Assembly: GCA_031763025.1 (NCBI GenBank) | Contig: JASSKH010000004.1 | Coordinates: 1,984,001 to 2,048,000, forward strand | DNA from: Macrocystis pyrifera | Taxonomy: Eukaryota > Sar > Phaeophyceae > Laminariales > Laminariaceae | DNA length: 64,000 nucleotides | Direction: 5' to 3' | Shown here: in pieces, positions 1 to 12,544 of the stretch | Position numbering within the stretch: the stretch's first letter is position 1 | Layout of the letters: each line of letters opens with the position of its first letter | Program-made: the position numbers and the translations under genes | Notes under the pieces: generated by a model | The model's input: only the letters and a program-made list of their open reading frames with translations | The model's database searches: none | What the model was told of the DNA's origin: nothing

Positions 1-559
1 TCGCTGGCTATTTTGATGGGATGGATGGACCACAATAATAAGTGCACTATCAATGATCGACTCTTGCAATGGCAAGTTATTATGTGAACGTATACCTGGT
101 AAACGTTTTTAGTTTTGTTTTTTGTCGTCTCGGTTCATTTTTGTTTCGTTGCCCTCAAAGAGAACCATCATCGGAGATGTTTTAATGACTTTTATGAAGA
201 AAAGACAAACAAACATATAATTTGCATAATAACTCTCACTGTGGGTGTTTTGCCGCAGCTGATGGTTTCAATGAAGAAGTGAATGGAACGGTATCAGAGT
301 AAAATATTCAAAGCGATACATGGGATTGAGGGGGGATTACCACAAGACAAGGAAGAAGGCACGTTTGGTGGAAGCAACAAAGAGATGTGGTTCCTTGAAC
401 ACAATTCAAAGAGTGGCGGAGAGATTCGATGACCCAAACTCATTGCAAAAATTGCCAGACATTGCGACAGAAAGGGCTATATATCGTGGTGAAGGTTGCT
501 GCTTTATTCGGTAGGGAATTGGTATATATTCTCATCGTAATGTTAATACGATAGAACAA
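1..559. other. Unassigned left flank
   Basis: AT-rich sequence with no recognisable domain. A 64-codon basic open frame at 320-514 (plus) lies just upstream of the decayed polymerase and could be a remnant of the same element's upstream ORF, but nothing in it identifies it. Confidence 0.3.
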
Positions 560-2015
560 CATTTTGGTTCGAGCGGTGTTAGTGACATGAATCGTTCGGT
601 GCAAGTTGTTGGGCACGGAGTGCTAGTCGATGTGATAGAGGGACGTAATTTGGAATCATTATTGCGATACGGGAATCATTCGGGGACTTTACAGCGTAGC
701 GCTTAGTTGTTGGACAGACTCGTGGAGGACATACTGATTGCGGTCGAGTAGTACCGCTACACCCATCAATAGCTGGTATGGTTCGTGGGCTTAGGATATC
801 TCCGTTGGCTGTGTGGCAGAGGAAGGGGAAAACATTAGAGTGATATTCGATCTGACAAGCAGGACATGGAGTAAACACAAGCACCGACTTAGACCAAGCG
901 CCTGTGTGTGTCATTTGGGGGATGTTCTATTCAGATTTATCGCGCAAAAATGCACTCGTGGAGAACAAAAGGACGTGGAAAAGCATATTTACATTTCCGA
1001 AACGGATGTGAAGGACTCGTTTAGAAGTGTTCACATTGAGTGGGACAAAGGACCTATTTTTTCATATGTGCTAGGGAGATACATTGTCATTGATTATAAG
1101 TTGGCGTGCGTCACCTGGATGGTACGGTTTGATGGCTTCGGCAAATATTCACCCGCATCTAAACACTCATACTAATGCAGCGGTTGTTTTGCCAGAATCT
1201 CGATTGTGAGCAAAGGACGTCAAGCTTTTGGGTACTGCAGAAGGGTTAAGTGCGATGTGTGCTTCCCCTGGAGTCGTTGTCGTGCCTGAACTACGGGGAA
1301 ATGTTGAGTCAGAGTTATGCGCTGAGATGTACGTCGACGACATGTTGAATTTGGAAGTATGGGAACGTGGAAACGACAGTCGGTTGTTAGTAACAACTCT
1401 TTTTCCGATTTTAGATAGCTTAAGGATGTTGGGTAACTTTAGCAATAATGCCGTCCCTGTTTGGTCATAAAATAATTGACGAAATGGACCGTGTGTCAAG
1501 ACGTTTTTGGTCTTTGACATTGATACTCAACGATTGAGAATGAAATTGCCGCAACGAAAAATAAACGAGATTGTTTAAACTTGTGCGAAAATGGCCGTCG
1601 ACTAGAAAGACCACAACTGCTAAAAATACGTGAAGTTTGAGAGGGAGATTGCATCTTGTCACTACAGTCATGTGGCAAGGTCATGTAGGTGATGTAGCAA
1701 GGACGTTTCTTTGTGCGGAGATTGATGTTGATAGTAGGACTGGAAAGCCAGCAGGAGTAGGGCGACACGCAATTGGCTACGGTAACAAAGGTGACTATTG
1801 TATTATTAGGCCAAGAGTTTCACGCGGATTTATTTTGGTGGAAATGAACTCTGCGCGAGCCATATTTGGTGGACACAGTGTCGCTATATTCGCCTTGTTG
1901 TTCCCACACGCAGTGGGGTCTGGAACGAAACTGGTTGTCGGATGCACCTCTACGTGCGGTTGGAAGTGTTTACGCAGAGACAGGAGCGTGGTGGAGATAC
2001 GACTGAACAACTAGA
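560..2015 (+). pseudogene. Decayed DIRS-like reverse transcriptase/RNase H
   Basis: Remnant of a retroelement polymerase, readable only by switching frames. In order: a finger/palm stretch with DVKDSF and a following VIDYKLAC at about 1,000-1,120; the catalytic YVDD box at 1,330-1,341, followed by LNLEVWERGNDSRLL; a frame-shifted stretch reading VFDIDTQRLRMKLPQRKI near 1,510-1,560; then QGRFFVRRL at about 1,698-1,724; and an RNase H-like end with EFHADLFWWKW, WLSDAPLRAVGS and TGAWWRYD at about 1,820-2,010. This block order matches DIRS/Ty3-like polymerases common in stramenopile genomes. Several stops and frameshifts interrupt it, so it is not functional. No tyrosine recombinase or integrase was recognised nearby, so the exact class is inference. 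Confidence 0.55.
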
Positions 2016-2093
2016 AAGCCAAGCAAGTCTGGCGTTGGGGCGCCAAGCATACCACGATTTCGCAAGTTCTTGGAAACCTTGCCAAATATTGAT

Positions 2094-2825
2094 TTCGAGC
2101 TTCAAATGTGCAACTTTCGACCCAAACAATGAAATTATCTGTTCATATTGTTTGATTATGCAAACTCGGACCGGAGTTTGTTTCTATTCTGGAATCCGAT
2201 GACCCACGTCGTCAGAAGTTGGCACAAAATCCGACGATGGGTTTCATATCCAAAAACGGTGTGGTCTCAATCAAAATTCAAAAGGGGTTATCCACGACAG
2301 CAAGCAGCAGCAAAAGGATCGATGAGTTGGATGGTCACACAGTCGTTTAGCGATGTTGCTTCGCCCCAAACGCGTTGTCGGCGGTCGGCGGGTCTTTTTT
2401 TCGGCCAGAGTACGGTCGACTGGTGCGGACTTCAGTCCAGAGTAACTGAGAAAAGCACACTCAGCGCGCGCCTCACCGTGGATACGTACTCGTGGACTGC
2501 AGCAGCAGCAGTCAGTCACATGGTGAAATACCAAATATCATGACCGGTTGACTCTAGCGCGCTTGGCACGTCTCTTCGCCGCCAGACAAAAGGCAGTCAG
2601 CCGAGACTCGGACGCTTGAGTCCTACGCGCAGTGTAGCGCTCCAGGCCCGTTTCTTGGCGGCGCCAGACCGCACCAATAAAATCGCGGTTGGTCCCGGCG
2701 TTTGCTCGAATCTTTGCACGTACGATAAATCAGTTTTTTCGCGTAGGGAGACGGTTTTGATTTGGGAAGTTCATTGCTGTAAACGTGATCGGGACACAAT
2801 CTGAAGCTCACAAGCTGAACCCCAA
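2094..2825 (+). mobile_element. LTR-like terminal repeat
   Basis: Clearly related to 19,385-20,225. Both begin near a TTCGAGCTTCA motif, carry AATCCGATGACCC motifs, a CGACAGCAAGCAGCAGCA-type block and GATCGATGAGTTGGATGGT, and end with GTTTGCTCGAATCT followed by an AATAAATC-type signal. It lies directly downstream of the decayed polymerase and is probably that element's 3' terminal repeat. The second copy is isolated, as expected for a solo LTR. Borders are approximate. Confidence 0.5.
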
Positions 2826-3465
2826 GGAAACAGCCTAGGGCCAACTTTTCGAACTTTGCAAAACCGTGCTTCCTCGTATCACTCTTGAAGTTAGACCCTG
2901 TACGAAATAACATCCAGCCCCAAACGTGCGCTTGCTTAAAATACGAGATATTGCTGATGAGAAAAGGCTTGGGGTGATTTTCCAGATCTTTCGGCATCGA
3001 GATCTTGCACTTTTTGTCCGGTTCTTGATTATTACTATATCGACATCAAAGTATCGACATCAGTAATTTTGCCGTCTACTTTACCTAGCGACCCGATATA
3101 TCGAGATTGTCTGCTGTGGGCCCGCGGTCAAACGAACGGCCTTCGCATATCCATTCGTAAACCATAGGTACGGCCTGGGTGTTCAATTCCCTGGTCGTCT
3201 TCTATTGTCATACCCGTGCACGTGGCCGGTGCTCCATTAGGGTGACGATAGTCATCGGGGAATCAGGACCATTCGTGGGCAATGCCGGCGACAATTGAAA
3301 TACCCAGGGTAAGGCTGTAGGTATATGTTCGTGATACTGCGGTGGTTCATGCTGGTCGCCGAAGATCCGGGTTTTTTTACTGTGTGCGCGACGCAGAATT
3401 CGTTCAGGTTTTAGTTGGATGCCTGCTGGGCATAGGTTATGCTCGGTCATAAAGGATAGACCATT
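2826..3465. other. Unassigned intergenic sequence
   Basis: No gene recognised. The minus strand has an open stretch at 2,623-2,997 that overlaps the LTR-like region and resembles nothing known. Short CATACCCGTG(C/G)-type motifs near 3,210 and 3,613 recall the degenerate CCCGTACCCGG repeat found in the introns of genes 2 and 3. Confidence 0.3.
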
Positions 3466-3497
3466 GAGCTACTTAGTCAGCGCTGACTGAGTAGCTC
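3466..3497. repeat. 32-bp near-perfect palindrome
   Basis: The left arm GAGCTACTTAGTCAGC is mirrored by GCTGACTGAGTAGCTC with one mismatch and no spacer. It could form a cruciform, be a recombination scar or be the tip of a palindromic element. No second copy was seen. Confidence 0.6.
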
Positions 3498-3762
3498 AGT
3501 GATCTCTCTTTGATAAACGAACAGGTTACTCCAGTGTTGTGAGTGTGGTCGAGTTGTATCCCGCCGAGTACCCAGTTGAAGCAGGTACCTGGACGTGTTC
3601 AGGTATATTGTTCATACCCGTGGCCGGGCATCCGTTTCTTGAGGCACACATACTCGAGTAGTGCAAGTGCCGGAATACCCCAGGGCACCCGGACTACTTA
3701 CAGAGCTGTCCACGAACAATACAGCGGGCGTGCACACAGAAATCAGTGGGTAAATACCAACA

Positions 3763-4087
3763 TGTAATAAACGGTATGGATCTTGTGGCGATGACCAGAT
3801 TATCCTAATTGGTCTGGTTTTCGCTCTCTCGCCTGCTCACAGAAATCAAATAAGTTAAAAGGATCTTCGCGTCGTGTCATATGTCGTCATCCTCGGGCGC
3901 ATGATAGGTACGATACCTAAACATAATGCGGCATACAGCAGGCAGTAGGGGAGACCTATAAATAACAGAGATATGTGATCTAGGCTGGCTCTCGTTCTTG
4001 GGAATAGGTACGTTCTACTCTGCTCCCGAATAAACTTTTTCTTGCAAATCTCAGCCTGCTTTTCTTGTCTCTCGTTTTCTTACTACA
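3763..4087 (+). mobile_element. Possible LTR fragment
   Basis: A promoter-like TATAAATAA lies near 3,957, a polyadenylation-like GAATAAAC near 4,028, then a pyrimidine-rich stretch ends in CTACA at 4,087. This order is typical of the U3-R-U5 layout of a Copia/Gypsy LTR. No partner LTR, internal coding region or convincing target-site duplication was seen, so this is a weak call. Confidence 0.3.
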
Positions 4088-6877
4088 GTAGGTGCTCCGT
4101 ACTGTATACAATTCACCGGTAGAACGCATGTTATTACACGCCTGGATACACGGACCCGTAGTTTACGTGTCCCCTGCGCGACATACCTCACCATACCCCT
4201 TCAGTAATACTGTGTATACTTTTGTACGATATCAAACAAACATGGCAGGGCTTTCAAAAACACGCACACTTCATACGGACTCGGACACCCGGGCACCCGG
4301 GTACCAGTGTACCCGGTTGCTCACGTGTCCTCGGTGCCATACCCCTCACTAAAATCCCTAGAGGTGTGCGTGTGGGTGCTCTGACAGCTTTCTATGATAT
4401 CGTTTAAAAGGTTCAGGGAGGTATGGCGCGACATATCTCGCCGGGACACGTATATCAGGGGGTACCCTGGTACCCGCTCAAGCCCGGGCAACCGGCAACC
4501 CGGATCCAAATACCCGGCGGGCAATAGGTCCCACCCGCACCCGAACAGGTAATCTTACGGGTAGTGACAGGTCCGAGTGCTACCTGTCGGGTACGTGGGG
4601 AGTAGACGAACGGCGTACAACTTGAGTATGTGGAATCTGCGACCAAAATACACGGATCGTTTTCGGATACATCCTTCTTCTTCGCGACGTAACGACGAGT
4701 TAGGTGGGATAATAAGCATTCGATAGCACGACAGTTACAAACCTCGCGCAAACTACTGGCTGTTGGTCATTGATCCGCCAGAGATGTTGGTGTATCTGCT
4801 GTGGGTCATACATGGGGTTGCTGTGAGCACCCGCTAGCTATCGCATTTGATAACTATTGTCATACGTCTACAACGTTACTGTAGATCTGGGCAACAAGAT
4901 GTTGAAGTGGATGTTATATTGTACTGTAACGATTGGGTATATTTTTCCAGATACACCCTCGCTCTGAAATTTGAATAAACCCACTGTATCGATCCGGCTG
5001 GTTTCGTTGCTCAGCGTATGCCCCAAACCGATTGTCTTTGGCAGCGTACACCTCTCACAGAGGTATCTCAAGGTCGACTGTGCTCTTTCCTAGCCCCAGC
5101 TTCAACGTTCGGGTGAGGTTTTTGATGCTGTTGTTGTTGCCTGCGCGTTGGGAGATCGCAACAGACAAAGCGGCCTCACAAACGATTCTACCGTACTCTA
5201 GCTATCGTACCGCACAGAAAGCACGCGCCTCATACGCCAGCACACAAGGCTACACGTGGTGTGGAACATGTGGTAATCGAAAGCCATAGTGACGATCCCC
5301 CTACCGCCTCTCCTCTGAGCCAATTAATGCCGCACCGCAGTCGCGCCAACGGTTACAGCGATATGTGACGACTCTCCGGACCAGTCCTCAGCGAAATCGT
5401 CTAGTTGTAAGACCAGGGGGTCAACCTGCCGGACGTTTACTGTGTCGACGTTCAGGGGCGCAGAGGGGTATTTACAGTTGATGGCGCCCTCCCGTGTACG
5501 TGATAATTCAATCGAACAACAGCGCGCATGACCGGTGTCTCTAGGCACCACTCAGATTACGGAAGACATGGACGGTACACGTCCTTTGCAGTTGTCGATT
5601 GTCGCGATAGGAACCATGGAACTGGACACTGGAGAAGTTGGGCATCCGGTCAAGCTGGCCTGGGAGGCGTGATCTGTCAAACTCAAACATAAATTGACCT
5701 AATTAACTTGCGCGAATTACGGGAACAACGACCCCGGACTACCTTATGACTTGAGGGCAGAAGAGTGTTGTCAGGGGTTATGTGCAACAGCCAGCATAAG
5801 TTAAGATGGTCTTAGTAGCGTCTGTTGTAGCTTGTATATCTCTCACGCATTTTCGTTTTCGCACAAGATTGTGAGCCATTGTCGGGAGGGGAAACAAATT
5901 TGGTACACTGTGAGTGGTTCTGCAGGGCGGCCAGGACGTAAGGGGGTGCATCGAACTGCGGTTGTAATGTATCTCTCATACCATCAAGTGGCCGCCCCTC
6001 TCATTGCATATTGTGAGCGCCAACAAACGCTTGTGGGGGCATTTAACAATGTTGCACACGATTAGACGTATCGAATGGAGAGGCGGTCGATGCCTGTCAG
6101 TAAGTGGGAGTATGCTAACAGGTGCAGTACGCTGTTCAATGTCTCCACACGGATGTTAGTAAACCCACATTGTGGGGGGGCGGGGGCGGCGGCAACCTTC
6201 GGGGTGCTTCAGTTGGTGATTACTAAATCAGCATATTCTTGAAGGGAGCCAATTCACACGTTTTCATGCTCCAATGTTCTTCCATTATCGGTATAGTGTT
6301 GCTCGACCTGGCCTAACGGTGGTTATTCTCCGCGCTTGGCCCTGGAATACCACATTCGGCCTGTCCAGTATGCAACTATATATTTTCTCTTGTATAGGGT
6401 CGCCTAGATATTAAAGACTAGCTTCGAAGCACACAGCAATGCACTCACTCGCTGAGGAGGCGGTGATCTCGAATAGGGTACGCCACGTAGAAACCTCGTA
6501 CCCTCACGCGGCTTTCATCGTACGGATCATGCGTGATGCTATCTACGTACAAAATCTGAGGGTGGTCTGGGAAAAACTTCCCTGGGTGCCCCATGTTTTG
6601 TTCTTTACTACTAGCGCATGCCCTAACCCGGTTGTTAATGGAGCCGTTGCACAGAGTACGTCGGTACGCTGGCGGATTTCATACTTCGAAAACGTTGTTG
6701 TCCGTTTCTGAAGCGGACAATAAACGACCTTATCTCGAGAAATCGATGTCATCCCGGTGCCTCATTAGTATGCTGCTTAGCAGGCGAGGCCCCCCACAAC
6801 TGTCATTGTGTGCTACAACAGCACGACCATGGTCGTGACTTAGTTAGGCCAGCCCTGAGTAGAAAGTACACCACGCA
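4088..6877. other. Unassigned region with CCCGGGTACC-type motifs
   Basis: No gene recognised. 4,260-4,560 has short self-complementary motifs (ACCCGGGTACC, GGTACCCTGGTACC) resembling the CCCGTACCCGG repeats inside introns of genes 2 and 3. Open frames between 4,868 and 6,838 are short, mutually overlapping and without conserved motifs. A GGGGGGGCGGGGGCGGCGGC tract lies near 6,174. Confidence 0.35.
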
Positions 6878-7135
6878 TTGATTTTCAAAACAAATGATGG
6901 TGATGGTTTTCCATTATTTCCGGGGGGCTCTGTCATCAGATGCCCGACTAAAACAAACGCGAGGTGTGTGCTCTGCTCGGCAGCACATACAGCGCTTGTC
7001 GTAGAACATGGCCTCCCCCGCGACGCTACTCTTTTCACTGCTACAATAGTTCCGTATGTAGCTTTGATGGCGCATATTCTGAGCACACTGAATCGTGCAG
7101 GGGACAGACCTCACCTCGGGGCAAGAGGAATATTT
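6878..7135 (+). pseudogene. Frame conserved downstream of vWA-WSC genes
   Basis: The plus frame here contains LCSAAHTALVVEHGLPRDAT and then ALMAHILSTLN. The minus strand downstream of gene 3 (55,666-55,896) contains LLCSAAHIALFSHHAPSRAA and VMANILNKLHEQ. Both lie just beyond the 3' end of a vWA-WSC gene and are read toward it, so the match follows the duplicated block including its inversion. The two frames also resemble each other outside identical nucleotides, which hints at past coding. No family recognised and no clear start or splice sites, so treated as a gene remnant. Confidence 0.3.
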
Positions 7136-7247
7136 ATCATCGATTACCGGTTTTTTCAATTACCACTTTTACTTTGCAGCCTAACACGTAGGAGGGTTTA
7201 CCCACAGCGATCTTGTGGACAAGCCGTAGTCACAGGCGTCGTCCCTT

Positions 7248-7262
7248 CCCCCCCCCCCCCCC
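7248..7262. repeat. Poly-C tract (15 C)
   Basis: Uninterrupted run of 15 C. Similar C or G runs occur at 14,242-14,255, near 44,233, near 46,898 and near 63,437. They are likely slippage hot spots and places where the assembled length may be unreliable. Confidence 0.8.
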
Positions 7263-7400
7263 GTACGTGGCTTTTGGTTTGGTCGCGCATAGCATTCAGC
7301 GTCCCCAATGCTCGTCGATTTTCATCGAATGTAGCTGACTCATGCTCTCGAGTTTGCCGCTAATCACTTTCGAATGCAACAAAACGTCCCTACGAACATA

Positions 7401-7465
7401 CACTCGGTGAGACTCGAACCCACGAATTTGATATTGATAGGCAAAAGACAACCTACCAAGCCAGC
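7401..7465 (-). repeat. tRNA-like sequence with Pol III boxes
   Basis: Read on minus, TGGCTTGGTAGG resembles box A and GGTTCGAGTC matches box B about 43 bases later, close to tRNA spacing. GTGGG and CTCAC could pair as a T-arm. The D and anticodon arms do not fold cleanly and no matching acceptor stem is seen. It is more likely a decayed tRNA or a tRNA-derived SINE head than a working tRNA. Confidence 0.35.
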
Positions 7466-7664
7466 GGGGACGCCGGAATTTGGAAAACCAAAAACTGTAG
7501 CACGACAACAAGACCCACGAAACGACTGATATAGCTGAAATCAACCGTGTGCTCCACACCGTTAAATTGGGAGGTGTTCAAGGGGCCTACGCCCTCACTG
7601 ATCATCGCGTAGTTTGTCCGGAGATTTTAACCCAGGCAACCGGAATGCATGCCATGTACCTGCT

Positions 7665-7785
7665 GTGTCAGATGCCCGCCTAAGCACTTATGGTAGTTGG
7701 CAACTGCTAAAATGCAGCTATCTAGCTACAGTGTCACATGCCCGCCTAAAAAATTATGATACTTGCCAACTAACCACGGTTTCAG
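7665..7785. repeat. Imperfect 66-bp direct repeat
   Basis: GTGTCAGATGCCCGCCTAA at 7,665 recurs as GTGTCACATGCCCGCCTAA at 7,731. Both are followed by TTATGGTAGTTGGCAACT-type sequence. It sits just beyond the 3' end of gene 1. Confidence 0.6.
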
Positions 7786-7973
7786 TAACATACATGGCGT
7801 TTGAACATATATAGGAAATTACAGCTGCCGATGGTACTTGTCGCTGACCGCTCGATCACTACCACCACCCACCCAACCAAACGTAAACCATAAATAGGTC
7901 ATGCAGTTACTGTTAACATGGAGCGTTGACATCGGGAGAGTTCTGACAGTTACCGACGCAATGCACCGGGTTC

Positions 7974-10900
7974 TCAGTAGCCCCTGTACTTGTTGGATTT
8001 GTAGATGCTCATGCAGTCGACGCCTCCGCACGCCCTGGAACGGTCTCCAGCGCACTCGTAGTCGCACACGCCTCCCTTCTTAGTAGGCTTGGAGCTACCG
8101 CAGTGGCATTCTGGAAACGAGGTCAAGTATTATCGCGGCCATGGGAGCAGCGGTGTGTTTGAGTCCAAGTAAGAACAGGGTTGACAGACACGAGTCAAAA
8201 TATTGCATTCCAGATAGTTTCGACCAATCCGGAAGCCCGTGTTAGTGGTGGGAATGCGACAATGTTACAATTTTCTAGTATGTTGTGTGGAAACGGTTTT
8301 GCACCAGAGCTCAACATGCTTTGTCCATTTGTTTCGCACGTCAAATCCAGAGGAGCGCCGTGCCCGCCTTTCACTGTAGTCAGCATTACACCGGCATATG
8401 CCGTCTGTCCATGTGTACAAGTCGCAGGGTATGATCTTGTTCGTCGTCAAGCAATCGTATTACACACTTCAATCAAGACGATCTGAGAAAAACCGATTGG
8501 GTGCTTACTGATGTACCGCGAACACACCTGAACCGTATGCCGTTGCGAAGTACTCCCAGCCCGAGGAACTGCAGCTATCGGCGCACATCTGAGGAAACGA
8601 TGGGTCGTCAAGGGGTGCAACTCAATCGGTTGATATTTTTGTCCTTGTCGTTTGTAGGAGTTTCATCTGAGCACCAATACACAGTATTATTGTACTGGCC
8701 GAACGCTCACGTGCACTGTAACGCAGCACTAGCGTTGTGCTCTCACACTGACTGGCAGTCAAAGGCTGCTTTCGTTTCTCACCTGCGTCGTCATATGGCG
8801 CGAACTGGTCATGGGACCATTAAGAGGTGTGTGGCGCGAGTTGTCGACGTAGCAGCCGAGGTACGTGGAGTGCTTCGCCTTTCCTTTCTTCAGACGCTTG
8901 CCACGCTTGGGGCGCCTCTTGTTCTTCTTGGTCGGCGTTGGAGTAGGGGCCGGGGTGGGAGCCGGAGTGGGAGCTGGGGTGGGTGCCGGCGTCGGTGACG
9001 GGGTGGGAGCTGGGGTAGGAGCCGGGGTGGGAGCCGGAGTGGGAGCGGGACAGAAGTCGTTGCCGACCACCAAACCGGTGAGAAGTGATAGGTCGGGAGT
9101 GTTGCCCTGATCGTCGGTGTAGTCAGCGGATGTGACGACGCTGCCACCAGGGACCTCGCTGCACACGTCAAGCAGAACATCGAACTCCGTAGGAGTGGAC
9201 TCAAGGTCAGCCGCGGAAAATGTGACCGTGCTTCCTGAGATGGATCCCGAGGAGGTGGAGTCGACCGGGACGCTGAACTCGATGGTCACCGTGGCGCCTG
9301 TCGACGGGCACGGTATGACGACGCCTCCGCTTGACGAGAGGATGCTTTCCAGGGCCGCTGAGAATCGTGAATTATGGAGGTCAGAGCGGAAAACGTGTTA
9401 CGGTTGTTTAACGATGTCATTTCCTTGAATTTTGTTCATATCTTGTTACGTTGTCACGTGTGCGGAGTTCATGACCTCTCCTAGCAGGTTTTGTTAGTTT
9501 CGAATAACAAGTTTATTTGCTAAGTGTATGATCTCCCTGCATATTGAACGGAATATCTACGCAGCACCGGCAGCTGTTTAAGAAGGGGAAGTCGTGGCAC
9601 AGTCGAGACCAATCATGTTCCCTGACGAATCGCCTGGGAACAATATCTTAAGGCTGACAGGAATCTGTGCACGAGTAGAGGTGCCACAAGGCGGAAAGCT
9701 AAAACTGTGCTGTGTTCGAGCCTGTCCAGCATTGACCAGAGCACGCTCTTCGGTTGGCCAAACGATTGTTGACAACAATTACGTCAAAAAATGGTCATCA
9801 CTGGTACAACATACGCGCGTCTACAGGTGTACGACACTATAGCAAAACCCATAATTATCACATGCACGTAGCATCAAACGTACGAAGGGAGAGACCTAGC
9901 GTGTGCACACCAGTATGAAATTGCCTCAACGTAGATATTCCGTACACTGAGTGCAGTAGTTCATCTTCGGAAGGTACAGTCGACCCGCGAAAAATTGCAG
10001 GCGTATCAAAGCGATACTGCTTCAGGTGTTTCCTTCATTGGACCGGCATGAACGCGTTCTACGATAAGCGTATCTGTGTTCAGCGAAACCTTTTTTAACT
10101 GAAAGGGATTCCTAACCTAATATCGTCACATGCCAATAGTATGTTCCAAGTATTACTTGTGATACACGTATATAGAGTGCAGGCTTTGGCATGGCTCACG
10201 GGGCGGCGGTCTCAGCTCTTCTGAAAAGTTAGTTTTTGGGTGAGGTTTAGAGCTGCTCAAATGTGGAGCCCCAACTCTTCATATGTGACCCCTACAACAG
10301 CATGCGAACTTACCGTCGAGCAGGTCGAATTCTGCGACTTCGAAGATGTTGGCTTCGTCTCCCCCGATCGCGAGAAGTTCATCATCACCAGTTCCACTGC
10401 CTGCAGAGGGATGTCGAAGAGGTACATGCCAGGCACCGAATATAGTTGAAACTCATGGGGTGCGGCGGTCAGAGGCATACCAGTCCGGTGTGCGCTCGGT
10501 ACCCCAATCAATACTGAAAGCGACGTGGTCGTTGCTTCGCCAAATATATGTTGATGCTTGGACGTTGTTTTTGAGCTTAGTAGACACTTGAACTTGCCCA
10601 ATTGCTCCCTGTAGGGTGTGTCGACACTGCCAAGCAGTGCGCGCGGGGGAAGATAACGATCGCGATAATTCCAGCCACAGCACATATCGATCGATGTGTA
10701 CGGCCATGAGACGCCGCAAACTCACCTACTCCCACAGCAAAGACGGTTATGCCCTCAGCCCTCGCTGCGTCTGCTGCTGCTGTGGTGGCGGCGAAGTTGT
10801 CGCTTTGGCCGTCGGTGATCACGATCATGAACGATGCGCTTGCAGGGTTAATGCCTAGGAGCCGGGTGCCTTCATTGATGCCGATGGACGTCATCGTGGT

Positions 10901-11821
10901 TTGCCCAGATTGGACATCGGCATCGGAAAAGTCGTTGAAGTCTTGGGCGTTGTCGAACATAGCGGACGAGACCAAAGAGCTTGAGTACTGCACGTAGGAT
11001 GCCGTTCCCCCGTTGTCGAACAAGTTTCTGTCGGCAAAGGCGTTGACGACGTCCATAGCGAAGCCCTGCTCCAGCTCAAAATCAGGCGCGCTGATGCTGC
11101 CAGACCCATCGAGAACGAGGGCGAGGTTCACCTTCCAGGGCAGAAGGAAACGCGTACATTGCAATTACGTGCTGGATTGTTGTTTTTGGTTGGTGTACTG
11201 TAGTGCGATATCTAGCCGATCACGAAGGCTAGTGAACCACACGTGCGTTGAAGACATGTGCATCATCGAGGTTGTGTATCCCGAAAAATCGTAACGAACG
11301 ACCAGAGAGAGTAGTTAGGTCGCCCACGCTCTGTGTTCACATATAGTGTTCGAGGGTGCTGATATGCATGAGTGGAATAGTTTGTATATATGTCACCTTG
11401 TGATGTACTGCTGTAGTACTATTAGTATTATTACAGTAGTATTGTATTAACAGTGGTCCCGCAGTATTAATGGTAGCTTTTCGGAATATTTTGGTACCTT
11501 ATATAACAGAAGAACGTGTACTATCAATAGTGCGCGAGAACAAAAGTTGCTGCGATTGAACAGGAATACTTTAAGGAGGGTGAGGCGGAATTCGTCTGTA
11601 ACTGATACTATTTCACAGGCTAAAGCTGGCAAACCCTCACTCACCGTATTGGCCGCTATCGACGTCTCTCCTTCTAGGGTGAACGTCAAGGTGGCATCAT
11701 CGCACGGACACGACGAGAGTGCTGTAGCGTTGAGCTGAACGCATGATACTGATTGGCCCATGACATTAGCCACGACCAGAGCGCTCAGCGCCCCCACCAG
11801 CTTTAGCTTGGGAATCGTCAT
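7974..11821 (-). CDS. Gene 1: secreted vWA-WSC domain protein
   Basis: Six exons, complement of 11645-11821, 10726-11131, 10314-10400, 8783-9357, 8528-8588 and 7974-8110: 1,443 coding bases, 480 residues, intact. The start is the ATG matching the conserved start in the paralogues and opens a hydrophobic signal peptide (about residues 1-23). A vWA domain runs from about 60 to 235 with the MIDAS motif DGSGS at 67-71, then TMTSIG and ITDGQ, and the domain is spread over exons 2-4. A beta-rich spacer (about 240-326) ends at a Cys. A Pro-Thr repeat hinge spans 327-366 and a Lys/Arg-rich stretch 367-386. The WSC domain (about 387-475) includes YLGCYVD, CADSC, ECHCG and CDYEC. vWA domains usually bind protein ligands through a divalent metal, and WSC domains are linked to glycan binding, so a cell-wall or matrix role is inferred. 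All introns are GT-AG (513, 325, 956, 194 and 417 bp). Confidence 0.85.
9021..9255 (-). other. Beta-rich spacer domain of gene 1 (within exon 4)
   Basis: This segment, ending at the Cys before the Pro-Thr hinge, is strongly conserved in the three paralogues: [50 protein letters not shown] and [11 protein letters not shown]. Alternating hydrophobic and small polar residues suggest a beta sandwich. I do not recognise the domain family. Two Cys flank the conserved core and could form a disulfide. Confidence 0.5.
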
Positions 11822-12544
11822 CGCGATGCAAAACAGCCCGGTTGCTCGTCTACGCGCGCACCTGTTCGTGTTTGGGGAGGAAATCGCGATGGTCGGGCAT
11901 TTTTTAGTATAGTTGTCTATGGTTGCATTTATATGAGCTTGATTTATTATATAGCAATTTATACGTACTAGGATCTGCGTACCACCGGTATGTTTGCCTG
12001 TATGCAATTGCAACACATACATGCTGCTCAAGGTTATTACCTGTATACCTCCATGTAGCATGCACATACATACCTGTGTACTTCTGTCCTTGTATTATTT
12101 CGTGACGTGCCACTCCAGAACAGTATCAATGATGTCTCACTCAATAACATTGCTTCGAAAATTGAATGAAACCGTCGCTGTCATGTGTCCGAAGTTGTGG
12201 TGTCTTCTCTAAGTCTAAGCCGGGGAAATACTCCAGACCGAGTACGCAACCCCTTCCCTTCAGTAGTCGTAACTCCTAATGCCTTCAAGACGGGAATAAA
12301 CTCAACAGCCTCAAGCTTGATGAGCAGGGTATTGAGCTCTATGTATGCCTCCTCATGAGACCTCATAGCGCTCTATCGTGTTATATCAGCAGTACCACTC
12401 CGAAGCTATGCACACAGCAGTGGAGTATGACGATACACACGAAACTGGCGTATGATACCGGGCCTGTTGGATCATCATAATAAAGGAGAACGGTGAGCTT
12501 GTTCAAAAACAGTTCAGACCTCTCAACCTTTTCTTGCGACTTAC

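Noticed and set aside
8865..9110. Plus-strand frame with [12 protein letters not shown] repeats
   Set aside because: It is the antisense of the Pro-Thr hinge of gene 1 exon 4; the periodicity comes from the coding repeat on the minus strand.
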